From assembly GCA_965222525.1 (NCBI GenBank), contig OZ244955.1:1054001-1118000 (forward strand): a stretch of DNA of 64,000 nucleotides, read 5' to 3'. The stretch's first letter is position 1, and every line of letters begins with the position of its first letter. This DNA comes from CBDCUF01 sp965222525 (lineage in GTDB: Bacteria > Pseudomonadota > Alphaproteobacteria > Rickettsiales > UBA8987). The position numbers and the translations under genes were made by a program. Under the pieces are notes generated by a model. It was not told the DNA's origin, did not search any database, and was given only the letters and a program-made list of their open reading frames with translations. Below, one piece after another: positions 16,448 to 25,994 of this stretch.

Positions 16448-17491
16448 ATGCTATCGAAAATTCTAGGGTTTTTCTCTTCCGATATGGCCATTGATCTGGG
16501 TACGGCCAATACGCTGGTTTATGTCAAGGGGCAAGGGATTGTGCTGAATGAACCTTCGGTTGTGGCCTTTCTAAATAAAGGCTCCGGCAATCAGGAGCTT
16601 GCCTTTGGTAACCAGGCCAAGATGATGCTGGGACGCACGCCCGGCAATATTATCGCTTCCCGCCCGCTGAAAGACGGGGTTATCGCCGATTTCCAGGCAG
16701 CGGAGGAGATGATCAAGCATTTCATCCATGCGGTGCATAAGCGCAAGAGCTTTGCTGTACCGGTTATTGTTATTTGTGTCCCGTCTGGCTCTACTCCTGT
16801 TGAAAGGCGGGCGATTGTCGATGCGGCGGAGAGTGCCGGTGCACGCAAGGTACATCTGGTTGAAGAGCCTATGGCGGCGGCGATTGGTGCCGGACTGCCG
16901 GTAACCGAGCCGACCGGCTCAATGGTAGTGGATATCGGCGGTGGTACTACCGAGGTGGCGGTACTGTCGCTATGCGGGATTGTATATGCCAATTCGGCCA
17001 GAGTCGGCGGTGATACTATGGATCAGGCGATTATCTCCTATATCCGCCGCTATCACAACCTGCTGATTGGAGAGACTACCGCAGAACAAATCAAGAAACA
17101 GATTGGTGCTGCATGTCCTCCGGCACGTGGCGATGGTGACGAGATGAATATCAAGGGGCGTGACCTGATAAATGGGGTACCCAAGGAGATTACGCTCAAC
17201 CGCAGGCAGATAGCCGAAAGCCTGCAGGAGCCGATTGCACATATTATAGAGGCGGTGAAAGAGGCACTGGAGCTTACTCCGCCGGAGCTTTCCTCGGATA
17301 TCGTTGACAAGGGGATTGTGCTGACCGGCGGTGGTGCATTACTGACCGACCTGGATAGCGTATTGCGCAAGGCAACCGGCCTGCCGGTATTTATTGCCGA
17401 AGACCCGCTTAATTGCGTAGTACTTGGAACAGGCCGTATCCTGGAAGACCCTGAAACTTTCTGGCAGGTTCTATTGCCTGAGGGTTCTTAA
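16448..17491 (+). CDS. mreB: rod-shape-determining actin homologue MreB
   Basis: Forms membrane-bound filaments that guide side-wall peptidoglycan synthesis. 347 residues. The phosphate-1 loop DLGTANTLVYVKGQGIVLNEPSVVA-type start (Asp16, key residues DLGTANT), phosphate-2 DIGGGTTEVAV near 158, and adenosine-site LTGGGALL near 290 are all present. An amphipathic start (MLSKILGFFSS) can anchor it to the membrane. Normally mreB leads an mreBCD cluster; here the next gene is secY and mreC/mreD are not in the window. It implies a rod-shaped cell. Confidence 0.97.
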   Translation: MLSKILGFFSSDMAIDLGTANTLVYVKGQGIVLNEPSVVAFLNKGSGNQELAFGNQAKMMLGRTPGNIIASRPLKDGVIADFQAAEEMIKHFIHAVHKRKSFAVPVIVICVPSGSTPVERRAIVDAAESAGARKVHLVEEPMAAAIGAGLPVTEPTGSMVVDIGGGTTEVAVLSLCGIVYANSARVGGDTMDQAIISYIRRYHNLLIGETTAEQIKKQIGAACPPARGDGDEMNIKGRDLINGVPKEITLNRRQIAESLQEPIAHIIEAVKEALELTPPELSSDIVDKGIVLTGGGALLTDLDSVLRKATGLPVFIAEDPLNCVVLGTGRILEDPETFWQVLLPEGS

Positions 17492-17711
17492 ATACGTAAG
17501 GTGCCCTTTAAAAATGAACTATAGATAGCCCTTGATGCTAGAGTTCGTGCGTACCTTTGTACGCTTACGGCTCGATGTTTCTTGCTTCTTGTATTATTTT
17601 ACATGAGCGAGTTTGTAGAGGTGTTCGGCATTTAATAGGACAAAATCCCCTCTTGATAATTCAGGTTTTTCTCATTAGATATAGGGTTTAACTTATCCCT
17701 TCGTATTGTAT
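17492..17711. other. intergenic region mreB-secY with a short hairpin
   Basis: No gene seen. A perfect stem GCGTAC-CTTT-GTACGC occurs at 17549-17564, followed by TTACGGCTCG. It resembles the centre of the C-family elements (CGTACCCAAAAGTACG...CTACGGTTCTCG) and may be a decayed relative or the mreB terminator. Confidence 0.4.
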
Positions 17712-19052
17712 ATGGCCAATTCTGCTGAAAAACTTGCTTCCAATATCAATTTCGGACTCATCGGCAAGGCACAGGAGCTTAAAAAGCGGCTGTGGTTTGT
17801 GGTAGGCGCCATGATTGTCTACCGGATCGGCACCTATATTCCGATTCCGGGGGTTAACGCCAAGGCACTCACCGAATTCTTCCAGCAGCAACAGGGCGGC
17901 CTTCTCGATATTTTCAACATGTTCTCCGGCGGCGCACTTGGCCGTATGACCATATTTGCGCTCAATGTAATGCCCTACATTACCGTTTCAATCATCATGA
18001 ACCTGCTGACGGTTATGTCACCCAAACTGGCTGCACTGAAAAAGGAAGGTGAGGCCGGACGCCGTAAAATCAACCAGTACACACGATATGGCACGGTATT
18101 CATGGCCGCATTCCAGGGGATGGGAATTGCGGTATTCCTTGAAGGAATCCCCGGCGGAGCGGTAACAAGCGGCTGGTTCTTCCGCGTCACCACCATAGTA
18201 ACACTGGTTGGCGGGGTTATGTTCCTTGTCTGGCTTGGCGAACAGGTCACCGCACGCGGAATCGGCAATGGTATCTCGCTGATAATCTTCGCCGGTATCG
18301 TAGCGGAATTGCCGCGTGCACTGGCCAGTACATTCGAACTTGGTCGCACCGGTGCACTTTCCACCCCTATCATCCTGGCCATACTGGCGCTGGCTCTGGC
18401 TTTGATAGTCTTCATCGTATTCATGGAGCGCGCACACAGGCGGGTTCTGGTGCAATATCCCAAACGACAGGTCGGTAATAAATTATATGGCGGGGAGAAT
18501 TCGCACCTGCCTTTGAAAATCAACACTGCCGGGGTTATACCGCCGATTTTTGCCAGCTCTCTGTTGCTGTTTCCGGCTACAATCGCCGGTTTTTCCGGGC
18601 AAAACCCGGAGTCCGATAGCGGTATTCTGGATACAATTGCGCTTTACCTCGGTCACGGCCAGCCACTTTACATTGCGGCATATGTGGCATGTATTGTGTT
18701 TTTCTGCTTCTTTTATACAAAGAATGTGTTTAATCCGGCTGATACTGCCGATAACCTCAAACGTAACGGCGGCTTTATCCCCGGTATTCGTCCCGGCAAA
18801 AATACCGCAGATTACCTGAATTACGTACTCACCCGCCTGACTGTAATCGGTTCGATATATCTGTCCATAGTCTGCGTTATTCCAGAATTGCTGATTTCCA
18901 AATATGACGTGCCGTTTTATCTCGGCGGTACCAGCTTGCTGATTGTGGTGAGTGTAACCATGGACACGGTAGCGCAGATACATTCACACCTGTTTGCACA
19001 TCAATATGAGGGGCTGATTAAAAACGCTAAACTCAAGGGTAGCCGGCGATGA
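17712..19052 (+). CDS. secY: protein translocase subunit SecY
   Basis: Central channel of the SecYEG translocon in the inner membrane, with ten membrane helices. 446 residues from the ATG at 17712 (a TTG at 17706 adds two residues). Recognisable parts are RIGTYIPIPGVN (first helix/plug region), GNGISLIIFAGIV, PLKINTAGVIPPIFASSLL (helix 7) and GTSLLIVVSVTMDTVAQI (helix 10). It overlaps adk by four bases, the ancestral secY-adk order, but the rplO-containing ribosomal operon that normally precedes it is missing and mreB is there instead. Confidence 0.97.
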   Translation: MANSAEKLASNINFGLIGKAQELKKRLWFVVGAMIVYRIGTYIPIPGVNAKALTEFFQQQQGGLLDIFNMFSGGALGRMTIFALNVMPYITVSIIMNLLTVMSPKLAALKKEGEAGRRKINQYTRYGTVFMAAFQGMGIAVFLEGIPGGAVTSGWFFRVTTIVTLVGGVMFLVWLGEQVTARGIGNGISLIIFAGIVAELPRALASTFELGRTGALSTPIILAILALALALIVFIVFMERAHRRVLVQYPKRQVGNKLYGGENSHLPLKINTAGVIPPIFASSLLLFPATIAGFSGQNPESDSGILDTIALYLGHGQPLYIAAYVACIVFFCFFYTKNVFNPADTADNLKRNGGFIPGIRPGKNTADYLNYVLTRLTVIGSIYLSIVCVIPELLISKYDVPFYLGGTSLLIVVSVTMDTVAQIHSHLFAHQYEGLIKNAKLKGSRR

Positions 19053-19669
19053 AGAATATAATCCTGTTCGGTCCGCCCGGTGCGGGAAAGGGTACACAGG
19101 CAAAGCTTCTGCAGGATATGCTTGGTATTCCCCAGCTTTCCACCGGTGATATGCTGCGTGCGGCGGTAGCAGCCGGAACCGAGCTTGGTAAACAGGCTGA
19201 TACGGTGATAAAGGCTGGCGGGCTGGTACCGGATGATGTGATTCTGGGGATGATTCGCGAACGGATTGCGCAGGACGATTGTCGGGGTGGCTTTTTGCTG
19301 GACGGCTTCCCGCGTACGGTTGCGCAGGCCGAGGGGCTGGAGGAAATTCTATCCGATGCTGGTCGGGAGATCGACTTGGTGATTGATTTTCAGGTACCGG
19401 ATGATGAGCTGAAGCAACGTAGCGCAACCCGCGCACAAGAGGCGGTGACGGCCGGTGAGAAGCCGCGCTCCGATGATAATCCGGAAGTGTTTGCCGAACG
19501 GCTGGAGACTTATCGCAGTCAGACCTTGCCTGTACTTGAATATTACCGTGCAAATGTCCCGACTGGTGTTTTACAGCAAATCAACGGTATGCAACCGATT
19601 GAACAGGTCACGAAAGACATAGAATCCGTAATCGGTATAACCAGTACCGATATGGCAAATACCAATTAG
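19049..19669 (+). CDS. adk: adenylate kinase
   Basis: Interconverts ATP + AMP and 2 ADP. 206 residues. P-loop GPPGAGKGT at 8-16, AMP site STGDMLRAAVAAG and DGFPRTVAQA. The LID region between FQVPDDELKQR and RSDDNPEVFAERL is short, without the zinc-binding Cys-rich insert; family members of this short-lid form exist in Alphaproteobacteria. Translation is coupled to secY through the ATGA overlap. tilS follows six bases later. Confidence 0.96.
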   Translation: MKNIILFGPPGAGKGTQAKLLQDMLGIPQLSTGDMLRAAVAAGTELGKQADTVIKAGGLVPDDVILGMIRERIAQDDCRGGFLLDGFPRTVAQAEGLEEILSDAGREIDLVIDFQVPDDELKQRSATRAQEAVTAGEKPRSDDNPEVFAERLETYRSQTLPVLEYYRANVPTGVLQQINGMQPIEQVTKDIESVIGITSTDMANTN

Positions 19670-19675
19670 CCGCAA

Positions 19676-21007
19676 GTGACCGCTATCGAGAAAATATTTC
19701 CTGAACTGATGGAGGGAGTGGGTTTTCCGGCCAACACCGCTGGTAATGAAGCGCAGATTGCAGTAGCAGTCAGCGGGGGGGCAGATAGTATGGCACTTAC
19801 CCTGCTGCTAAATGAATGGGGGCAGGACCACAACTGTAAAATCAACGCCCTGACTGTTAATCACGGCTTGCGCAAGGAGGCGGCAAAAGAGGCAGAACAG
19901 GTTAGGAAATGGCTAAAAAAGTGCAATATTAACCACCATATATTAACCTATAGCGGTGAAAAGCCACAATCCAATATACAGGAGGAAGCGCGCAATATCC
20001 GCTATAGCCTTATGCTGGAATGGTGCAAGGCCAACAATATTTCCAGCCTGTTTGTTGCACATCATATGGAAGACCAGGCAGAGACTTTCCTGCTCAGGCT
20101 TGAGCGCGGCAGCGGTATTGACGGGCTGGCAGCCATGTTGCCGGTGTCAGAGCGGGACGGAATCCATATCAGGCGGCCGTTGCTGGAGGTTACCAAAAAT
20201 CAGCTAAAGCAATATCTCAACCGGCAGAACCAGAAATGGATTGACGACCCAAGTAATAATGATACCGCCCACAAGCGCAATAACCTGCGTAAAGTGCTAC
20301 AGAAAATCGGGGATATAACCGACTCTGTCCTGACAAAAAGGCTGGCCGATACTGCACATCACATGGCGCGGGCGCGGGCGGCTCTGGAGCTGGAGAGCAC
20401 CCGTCATATGGCCGCTTGTGTGACGCTGCACCCTGCGGGTTTCTGTACATTTCACCATGAAAAATTTGTCAATATACCGGAGGAAATTGCCTTGCGTATT
20501 TTATCGCGGATATTGATTACAATCAGCGGTAGTCGCGAGAAGCCGCGCTTTGACAAGCTGGAGAATCTGTATAATTCCATACTGGATAACCCCGATCGTC
20601 TGCGCGGTGTTACATTGCATGGTTGCAAGGTTTTCAAACCGCCACGCAAGAAGCAGCAGCTCGTTTTCATTTACCGTGAACCTGCGCGGATACAGGAGAA
20701 TCTAGCGGTCACAAAGGATATCCCGCTAACCTGGGACAGCCGGTTTACGATTGAATTCAGCGGACAGAATGATAGTGGCCTTGTTGTCGGTGTGGTTGAA
20801 AATCTCCCTGAGAATCTGCCAAAAACCGATATACCGACACAGATAATCCGGACTTTTCCGGCACTCAAGCAGGCCGGAGCAATTGAAAAAACCCTCGCGA
20901 TTCCCCATATAAATTACTATGCAGACGGTTTTGAAAATTTATTCTCCTGTGAGTTTACCCCTGCCATACCTCTGGCGAAACCGCTTGCTACTAGTGATTT
21001 TGACTGA
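19676..21007 (+). CDS. tilS: tRNA(Ile)-lysidine synthetase
   Basis: Modifies the wobble cytidine of the CAU-anticodon tRNA-Ile to lysidine so that it reads AUA; essential. 443 residues from a GTG start six bases after adk. The N-type ATP pyrophosphatase loop SGGADSMAL is at 34-42, followed by VNHGLRKEAAKEA and VAHHMEDQAETFLLRLERGSG. The C-terminal half is divergent, as usual in the family. Likely in one transcript with secY-adk; an element C separates it from ftsH. Confidence 0.95.
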   Translation: MTAIEKIFPELMEGVGFPANTAGNEAQIAVAVSGGADSMALTLLLNEWGQDHNCKINALTVNHGLRKEAAKEAEQVRKWLKKCNINHHILTYSGEKPQSNIQEEARNIRYSLMLEWCKANNISSLFVAHHMEDQAETFLLRLERGSGIDGLAAMLPVSERDGIHIRRPLLEVTKNQLKQYLNRQNQKWIDDPSNNDTAHKRNNLRKVLQKIGDITDSVLTKRLADTAHHMARARAALELESTRHMAACVTLHPAGFCTFHHEKFVNIPEEIALRILSRILITISGSREKPRFDKLENLYNSILDNPDRLRGVTLHGCKVFKPPRKKQQLVFIYREPARIQENLAVTKDIPLTWDSRFTIEFSGQNDSGLVVGVVENLPENLPKTDIPTQIIRTFPALKQAGAIEKTLAIPHINYYADGFENLFSCEFTPAIPLAKPLATSDFD

Positions 21008-21012
21008 TATTA

Positions 21013-21158
21013 AGAGGGTATCTTCAAATTCTACTAGCATGGCCTGCAAATAACTGTTTTCTGCGCTTCCGTTGCTCACGTACCCAAAAGTACGCTGCGC
21101 TACGGTTCTCGGAAACAGTTATTTTCGGCTCATGCTAGCGAATTTTAAGAAACCCTCT
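21013..21158. repeat. palindromic element C, copy 1
   Basis: About 146 bases that form one long imperfect hairpin: AGAGGGTATCTTCAAATTC at the left and GAATTTTAAGAAACCCTCT at the right, inner arms CTAGCATGGCC/CATGCTAG and ATAACTGTTTTC/GAAACAGTTAT, and a core CGTACCCAAAAGTACG. It lies between tilS and ftsH. Copy 2 is at 42944-43089. Confidence 0.85.
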
Positions 21159-21166
21159 GAAAAAAT

Positions 21167-23047
21167 ATGAAAAACCTCTTCATCTGGATTATAATTCTTG
21201 TTCTGATTGGCGCATTATATGACCTGTTTCAGGGTGACAAGCGCTATGGTGACGCGTCCTTTACCGATTTCCTGACCGCGGTTGATGGCGGGCAGATTAG
21301 CGATGTCAGGATTCAGGGAAACGTTATAGAAGGCCACTATACCAACGGCACAACCTTTTCGACATATAAACCCAACGATTACCCTGACCTTATTCCGCGT
21401 CTGGAGCAGAATGGTGTGCGGATAAATGCCGTTCCGATCGACAATGCCAGTAATACACTGTTCGGTATATTGCTTAGCTGGTTTCCGTTTTTCCTGCTGA
21501 TTGGCGTGTGGATATTCTTTATGAAACAGATGCAGGGCGGTGGACGCGGCGGTGCGCTTGGGTTTGGCCGTTCGCGGGCGCGGATGCTCAATGAGAAGCA
21601 GGATGTGGTGACGTTCGAGGATGTCGCCGGAGTTGATGAAGCCAAGGAAGAATTGAATGAAATAGTCGATTTCCTGAAAGACCCGGCGAAATTCCAGAAA
21701 CTTGGCGGCAAGATTCCCAAAGGCTGTCTGCTTGTCGGGCCACCGGGAACCGGTAAAACCCTGCTGGCGCGGGCAATTGCCGGTGAGGCCAAGGTACCGT
21801 TTTTTACTATTTCCGGCTCGGATTTTGTGGAAATGTTTGTCGGAGTGGGTGCCAGCCGTGTACGTGATATGTTCGAGCAGGGACGCAAAAACGCGCCGTG
21901 CATTATATTCATAGATGAGCTGGATGCAGTTGGCCGCCATCGTGGTGCCGGGCTTGGCGGAGGAAATGATGAGCGCGAGCAGACACTCAACCAGATGCTG
22001 GTGGAAATGGACGGATTTGACGGGCGTGACGGGGTGATTATCATCGCGGCGACTAACCGTCCTGATGTACTTGACCCGGCGTTATTGCGTCCCGGTCGCT
22101 TTGACCGCCAGATTGTAGTGCCGGTGCCGGATATCAAAGGTCGTGAGGAAATACTAAACATTCACCTGAAAAATAAGCCGCTTGCTCCTGATATTGATGC
22201 AAAAATTATCGCCCGTGGTACACCAGGATTTTCCGGTGCGGATTTATCCAATCTGGTGAATGAGGCGGCACTGCTGGCCGCCCGTCGTGATAAGAAAGTT
22301 CTCACCATGCGCGAGATGGAGGAGGCCAAGGACAAGGTGATGATGGGGGTTGAGCGCCGCTCGATGATGATGGATGAGGAGGAGAAGAAACTCACCGCCT
22401 ATCATGAGGCCGGCCATGCGATTGTCGGGTTGAATATGGAAGCATCCGACCCGATACATAAGGCAACTATAATTCCCCGTGGCCGCGCACTTGGTATGGT
22501 CATGCGCCTGCCGGAGAAAGACCGCCTGTCGGTTACCCGCGAGAAGCTGAAAGCTGATCTGGCGGTGGCTATGGGCGGGCGGGTCGCCGAGGAGATTATC
22601 TTCGGCCATAGCAAGGTTACCAGCGGTGCATCTTCCGATATCAAACATGCTACTGATCTGGCACGGAATATGGTGATGAAATGGGGGATGAGCGACAAAA
22701 TCGGCCCGCTATTTCATGGCGAGGATAATGACGAGGTTTTCCTCGGCTACAGTATGGGTAAATCCTCGCATATGTCGGAGGAGACCGCCAACCTGATTGA
22801 TGATGAGGTCAAGGCTTTCGTTGATGAGGGCTATAAAACGGCTGAGGAGATTTTGCGTAAGAATGAGAAGGAGTTACACACCCTTGCTCAAGGGCTGATT
22901 GAATATGAGACGCTAAGCGGTGATGAAATCAAGGATTTGCTTAAGGGTAAGGAATTATATAAATACAATGCCAAGAGCAATACCAAGCCTATGGCACGCA
23001 GCTCTTCCCTGCCGAAAGCCGGAGAAAAAATCGCCAATGATGAGTGA
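21167..23047 (+). CDS. ftsH: ATP-dependent zinc metalloprotease FtsH
   Basis: Membrane-anchored AAA+ protease that degrades misfolded membrane proteins and regulators such as LpxC. 626 residues. Two N-terminal membrane helices (about 4-20 and 98-120) flank a periplasmic domain; Walker A GPPGTGKT near 191, Walker B IIFIDELDAVG, second region of homology with AATNRPDVLDPALLRPGRFDRQ-type sequence (key ATNRPD, RPGRFD), and the zinc site HEAGH at 413-417. Start is 8 bases after element C, with no good ribosome-binding site. Order tilS-ftsH is conserved in many Proteobacteria. Confidence 0.98.
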   Translation: MKNLFIWIIILVLIGALYDLFQGDKRYGDASFTDFLTAVDGGQISDVRIQGNVIEGHYTNGTTFSTYKPNDYPDLIPRLEQNGVRINAVPIDNASNTLFGILLSWFPFFLLIGVWIFFMKQMQGGGRGGALGFGRSRARMLNEKQDVVTFEDVAGVDEAKEELNEIVDFLKDPAKFQKLGGKIPKGCLLVGPPGTGKTLLARAIAGEAKVPFFTISGSDFVEMFVGVGASRVRDMFEQGRKNAPCIIFIDELDAVGRHRGAGLGGGNDEREQTLNQMLVEMDGFDGRDGVIIIAATNRPDVLDPALLRPGRFDRQIVVPVPDIKGREEILNIHLKNKPLAPDIDAKIIARGTPGFSGADLSNLVNEAALLAARRDKKVLTMREMEEAKDKVMMGVERRSMMMDEEEKKLTAYHEAGHAIVGLNMEASDPIHKATIIPRGRALGMVMRLPEKDRLSVTREKLKADLAVAMGGRVAEEIIFGHSKVTSGASSDIKHATDLARNMVMKWGMSDKIGPLFHGEDNDEVFLGYSMGKSSHMSEETANLIDDEVKAFVDEGYKTAEEILRKNEKELHTLAQGLIEYETLSGDEIKDLLKGKELYKYNAKSNTKPMARSSSLPKAGEKIANDE

Positions 23048-23057
23048 AATATGAATA

Positions 23058-23531
23058 ATGGATATATTAGTAAATATTCTTGCCGTGGTAGGAGCAGCGG
23101 TTGTGCTCTTGTTTCTTTTTGCTGTGGTTTTGAAGTATAAGGAAGATCGTTTTGGAGGTAATGAAACAAGGTTTCTTGAAAAAATAGCGGAAGAAGCGTT
23201 ATCAGTTCTCGATTACAAAAAGCTTGTAAGTTTCTGTAGTGTAGATTTGAAAGAAAGGCTTGAATCGGGAAATAATTTGGAAAAAAATTTTCTTAAGTGG
23301 GAAAAGGAGTTTGGGAGGTTCAAAAAATACCGGGTAATTGGTGACTATGAAGGCGAACATTATTATTTATCAACATATTACATAATCGAAGTAGAATTTG
23401 ATAACGAAACAATAATGACTGGAATAGATATAATCGAGGCAAAAGAAGGGTTACAAATTTCGGGAATTTCTATTTTCGCATATCCGAAAGAGCTTTTTTC
23501 ATCAAAAACCAGAAAATCTGATGACACGTAA
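23058..23531 (+). CDS. membrane-anchored hypothetical protein, 157 aa
   Basis: Not recognised with certainty. One N-terminal membrane helix (about residues 3-26), then a soluble part of 130 residues with alternating strands (YYLSTYYIIEVEF, GLQISGISIFAYP) preceded by helices, the order seen in NTF2-like or DUF3887-like domains. It is inserted between ftsH and glmM, where many Proteobacteria carry folP; it starts 10 bases after ftsH and overlaps glmM by 11 bases, so it belongs to this operon. AT-richer than both neighbours, which suggests later arrival. Confidence 0.7.
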   Translation: MDILVNILAVVGAAVVLLFLFAVVLKYKEDRFGGNETRFLEKIAEEALSVLDYKKLVSFCSVDLKERLESGNNLEKNFLKWEKEFGRFKKYRVIGDYEGEHYYLSTYYIIEVEFDNETIMTGIDIIEAKEGLQISGISIFAYPKELFSSKTRKSDDT

Positions 23532-24903
23532 ATATTTCGGGACAGATGGAATAAGAGGGCAGGCCAACCGGCAACCGATGGATGTGGTGACGGCGTTGAA
23601 GCTAGGGATGGCTGCCGGTGCGCATTTTACAAGGGGTGACCATCGCCACCGTGTTGTCATCGGCAAGGATACACGGCTTTCCGGCTATATGGTGGAACCG
23701 GCGCTCACCAGCGGTTTCGTGTCTATGGGAATGGATGTTGTGCTGGTCGGGCCGATGCCCACACCGGCGGTATCCTTTATCACCCGTTCGCTTCGTGCCG
23801 ACCTTGGTGTAATGATTTCCGCTTCGCATAATCCTTTTCAGGACAATGGTATAAAGCTGTTCTGTCCGGAGGGAATGAAACTGTCCGATGAGGTTGAGCG
23901 CAAGCTGGAGCAGCTTATGGATAGCGATATGAGCAAGCTGCTTGCCCCGCCTGACAAGCTGGGACGGGCGATGCGCCTTGATGACGCTCCGGGTCGCTAT
24001 ATTGAATATGTGAAAAACACTTTCCCAAAGAGTCTGCGGCTTGAGGGGCTGAAGATTGCGCTCGACTGCGCCAATGGAGCGGCTTACAAGCTTGCCCCGA
24101 CGGTTTTATGGGAACTGGGAGCGGAGATAATACCGCTTTCGGTCAAGCCGGATGGTTTCAATATCAACAGCAATTGCGGCTCTACCGTCCCTGAGCTGAT
24201 TCAGGATACTGTCAAGCAAACCAACGCTGATATTGGTATAGCGCTGGACGGGGATGCTGACAGGGTAATCATCTGCGACGAAAACAGCGAGCTGATAGAC
24301 GGTGACCAGATTATGGCCGCTATTGCTACCAACTGGCAGGCAAAAGGATTGCTTAAAGGCGGCGGTATTGTAGCCACGGTAATGTCCAATCTCGGGCTGG
24401 AGCGCTATCTTGAGTCACAGGGGCTAAAACTTGAGCGCACACAGGTCGGTGACCGCTATGTAACCGAGAAAATGCGTGAATCCGGTTATAATCTTGGTGG
24501 AGAAAATTCCGGCCATATTATTTTCAACGACTATACCACCACCGGCGACGGTCTGGTAGCGGCTTTACAGGTGTTAGCCGCCATAGTCGAACAGAATAAA
24601 CCGGCAAGCAAAGTGCTGCATGTGTTCAAGCCATATCCGCAAAAGCTGGTTAATATACGTTATGATAAATCTGCAGCAGATCCATTGAAAAATCAGGAGG
24701 TTAAGCAGATTATTTCAGATACTGAATCGGAACTTGGTGATAAGGGGCGTATATTGATAAGAAAATCCGGCACAGAACCATTGATAAGGGTTATGGCTGA
24801 GTCGGACAACGAGCAGACAACCAACGAAGCCACGGAGAAAATCGCCAGTAAAATCAGAGAGATAATTGGTGACACTAACGCAGAACTTAAAGACGCCGGT
24901 TAA
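23521..24903 (+). CDS. glmM: phosphoglucosamine mutase
   Basis: Converts glucosamine 6-phosphate to glucosamine 1-phosphate for UDP-GlcNAc, hence peptidoglycan and lipopolysaccharide. 460 residues. Starts with KYFGTDGIRGQAN; phosphoserine Ser102 in ISASHNPFQDNGIK; Mg2+ loop DGDADR near 243; sugar loop GGENSGHIIF near 322; phosphate loop RKSGTEPLIRVMAE near the end. It overlaps the preceding small gene. thiD follows after 20 bases. Confidence 0.97.
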   Translation: MTRKYFGTDGIRGQANRQPMDVVTALKLGMAAGAHFTRGDHRHRVVIGKDTRLSGYMVEPALTSGFVSMGMDVVLVGPMPTPAVSFITRSLRADLGVMISASHNPFQDNGIKLFCPEGMKLSDEVERKLEQLMDSDMSKLLAPPDKLGRAMRLDDAPGRYIEYVKNTFPKSLRLEGLKIALDCANGAAYKLAPTVLWELGAEIIPLSVKPDGFNINSNCGSTVPELIQDTVKQTNADIGIALDGDADRVIICDENSELIDGDQIMAAIATNWQAKGLLKGGGIVATVMSNLGLERYLESQGLKLERTQVGDRYVTEKMRESGYNLGGENSGHIIFNDYTTTGDGLVAALQVLAAIVEQNKPASKVLHVFKPYPQKLVNIRYDKSAADPLKNQEVKQIISDTESELGDKGRILIRKSGTEPLIRVMAESDNEQTTNEATEKIASKIREIIGDTNAELKDAG

Positions 24904-24923
24904 ACAAAAAATACAGGGAAAAA

Positions 24924-25736
24924 GTGCAGGGAAGAATATTAGCAATTGGCGGGTCGGATTCTGGCGGTGGAGCCGGGATACAGGCCGATATCAAGACCGT
25001 AACCGCTCTCGGCGGCTATGCGGCTACAGCCATAACCGCTCTCACCGCACAAAATACGCTTGGCGTCCATGAATTATATGACGTACCGCCGGAATTTGTT
25101 GCCAAGCAGATTCGTGCTGTGCTGGCGGATATAGGAGCGGATGTTATCAAAATCGGCATGCTGGCCAATTCACAAATAGTGGAGATTGTTGCTGATACAT
25201 TAATGCAGCAGGCGGAAGATATTCCGATAATCCTCGATCCGGTAATGGTTGCAAAGGGCGGTGAGCGGCTGCTTGCCGACGATGCAGTGGATACGCTCAA
25301 GAAGCGGCTGCTGCCGATGGCCAACCTGATTACGCCCAATATTCCGGAGGCGGTAATCCTGTCCGGCCATGAAATCAACTCCGAAGTGGAGATGATCAAG
25401 GCAGGGCAGATGATTTACGGTATGGGCGCCAAGGCGGTGCTGATGAAGGGCGGGCATATGGCGGGTGATATGGTGAAGGATATCCTGATTGCCAGTTCGA
25501 TTTCGGATAAATACACTACCTCACAGAATTTCTATAAATGGGAGAATAAGCGGATTGACTCCACCGATACGCACGGTACCGGATGCACGCTGGCATCGGC
25601 GATAGCTACCGGCCTGGCGCAGAATATCCAGTTTGAAAATGCGATTACCCGCGCCCATGAATATGTACAGCAGGCCATCGAATCCGCGCCCGGCTTCGGC
25701 TCCGGCCACGGCCCGTTAAATCACTGTATCAGGTAG
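24924..25736 (+). CDS. thiD: hydroxymethylpyrimidine/phosphomethylpyrimidine kinase
   Basis: Phosphorylates the thiamine pyrimidine precursor twice. 270 residues from a GTG start. GGSDSGGGAGIQADIKT at 9-25 is the ribokinase-like substrate region; ALTAQNT, DPVMVAKGG and the anion-hole/catalytic DTHGTGCTLASAIA near 221 are typical. No TPP riboswitch was seen before it; it is the distal gene of the ftsH-glmM group. Other thiamine genes are not in the window. Confidence 0.95.
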   Translation: MQGRILAIGGSDSGGGAGIQADIKTVTALGGYAATAITALTAQNTLGVHELYDVPPEFVAKQIRAVLADIGADVIKIGMLANSQIVEIVADTLMQQAEDIPIILDPVMVAKGGERLLADDAVDTLKKRLLPMANLITPNIPEAVILSGHEINSEVEMIKAGQMIYGMGAKAVLMKGGHMAGDMVKDILIASSISDKYTTSQNFYKWENKRIDSTDTHGTGCTLASAIATGLAQNIQFENAITRAHEYVQQAIESAPGFGSGHGPLNHCIR

Positions 25737-25750
25737 GTGTTTTCAAAATT

Positions 25751-25904
25751 GTCTGTCATCCTGAACTTGTTTCAGGATCCATCTATCAAAATCCTTATGA
25801 CTGGCAGCCGTAACAAGGCTTATCAAAATACAAAGCTTTATCATCAACTGTTAATATTCGGTTATCGGAAACATGGATCCTGAAACAAGTTCAGGATGAC
25901 AGAC
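25751..25904. repeat. palindromic element A, copy 2
   Basis: Bounded by GTCTGTCATCCTGAAC and its perfect inverse ending GTTCAGGATGACAGAC. Carries the family core GGCTTATCAAAATACAAA near 25816-25835. It lies between thiD and rpmE; its right arm gives the rpmE frame a spurious upstream extension. Confidence 0.9.
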
Positions 25905-25994
25905 AAAACACTCCCTTGTACAACAGCTTTCCCCTTGCATTCCTGCATATATTGCGCTATAAGCCTGTCCCTCAACTTCAAACAGGAAAATAAA

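Noticed and set aside
21379..22161. Long antisense frames opposite ftsH (also opposite gyrA, secY and thiD)
   Set aside because: Shadows of strongly coding sequence; low-complexity Ser/Arg/Pro translations, no ribosome-binding sites.
24904..24923. TPP riboswitch in front of thiD
   Set aside because: Only 20 bases separate glmM from thiD; there is no room for the aptamer and no thi-box sequence.
25896..25994. 33-codon extension of L31
   Set aside because: Encoded partly by an A element; the short start gives the universal MKxDIHPxYH opening.
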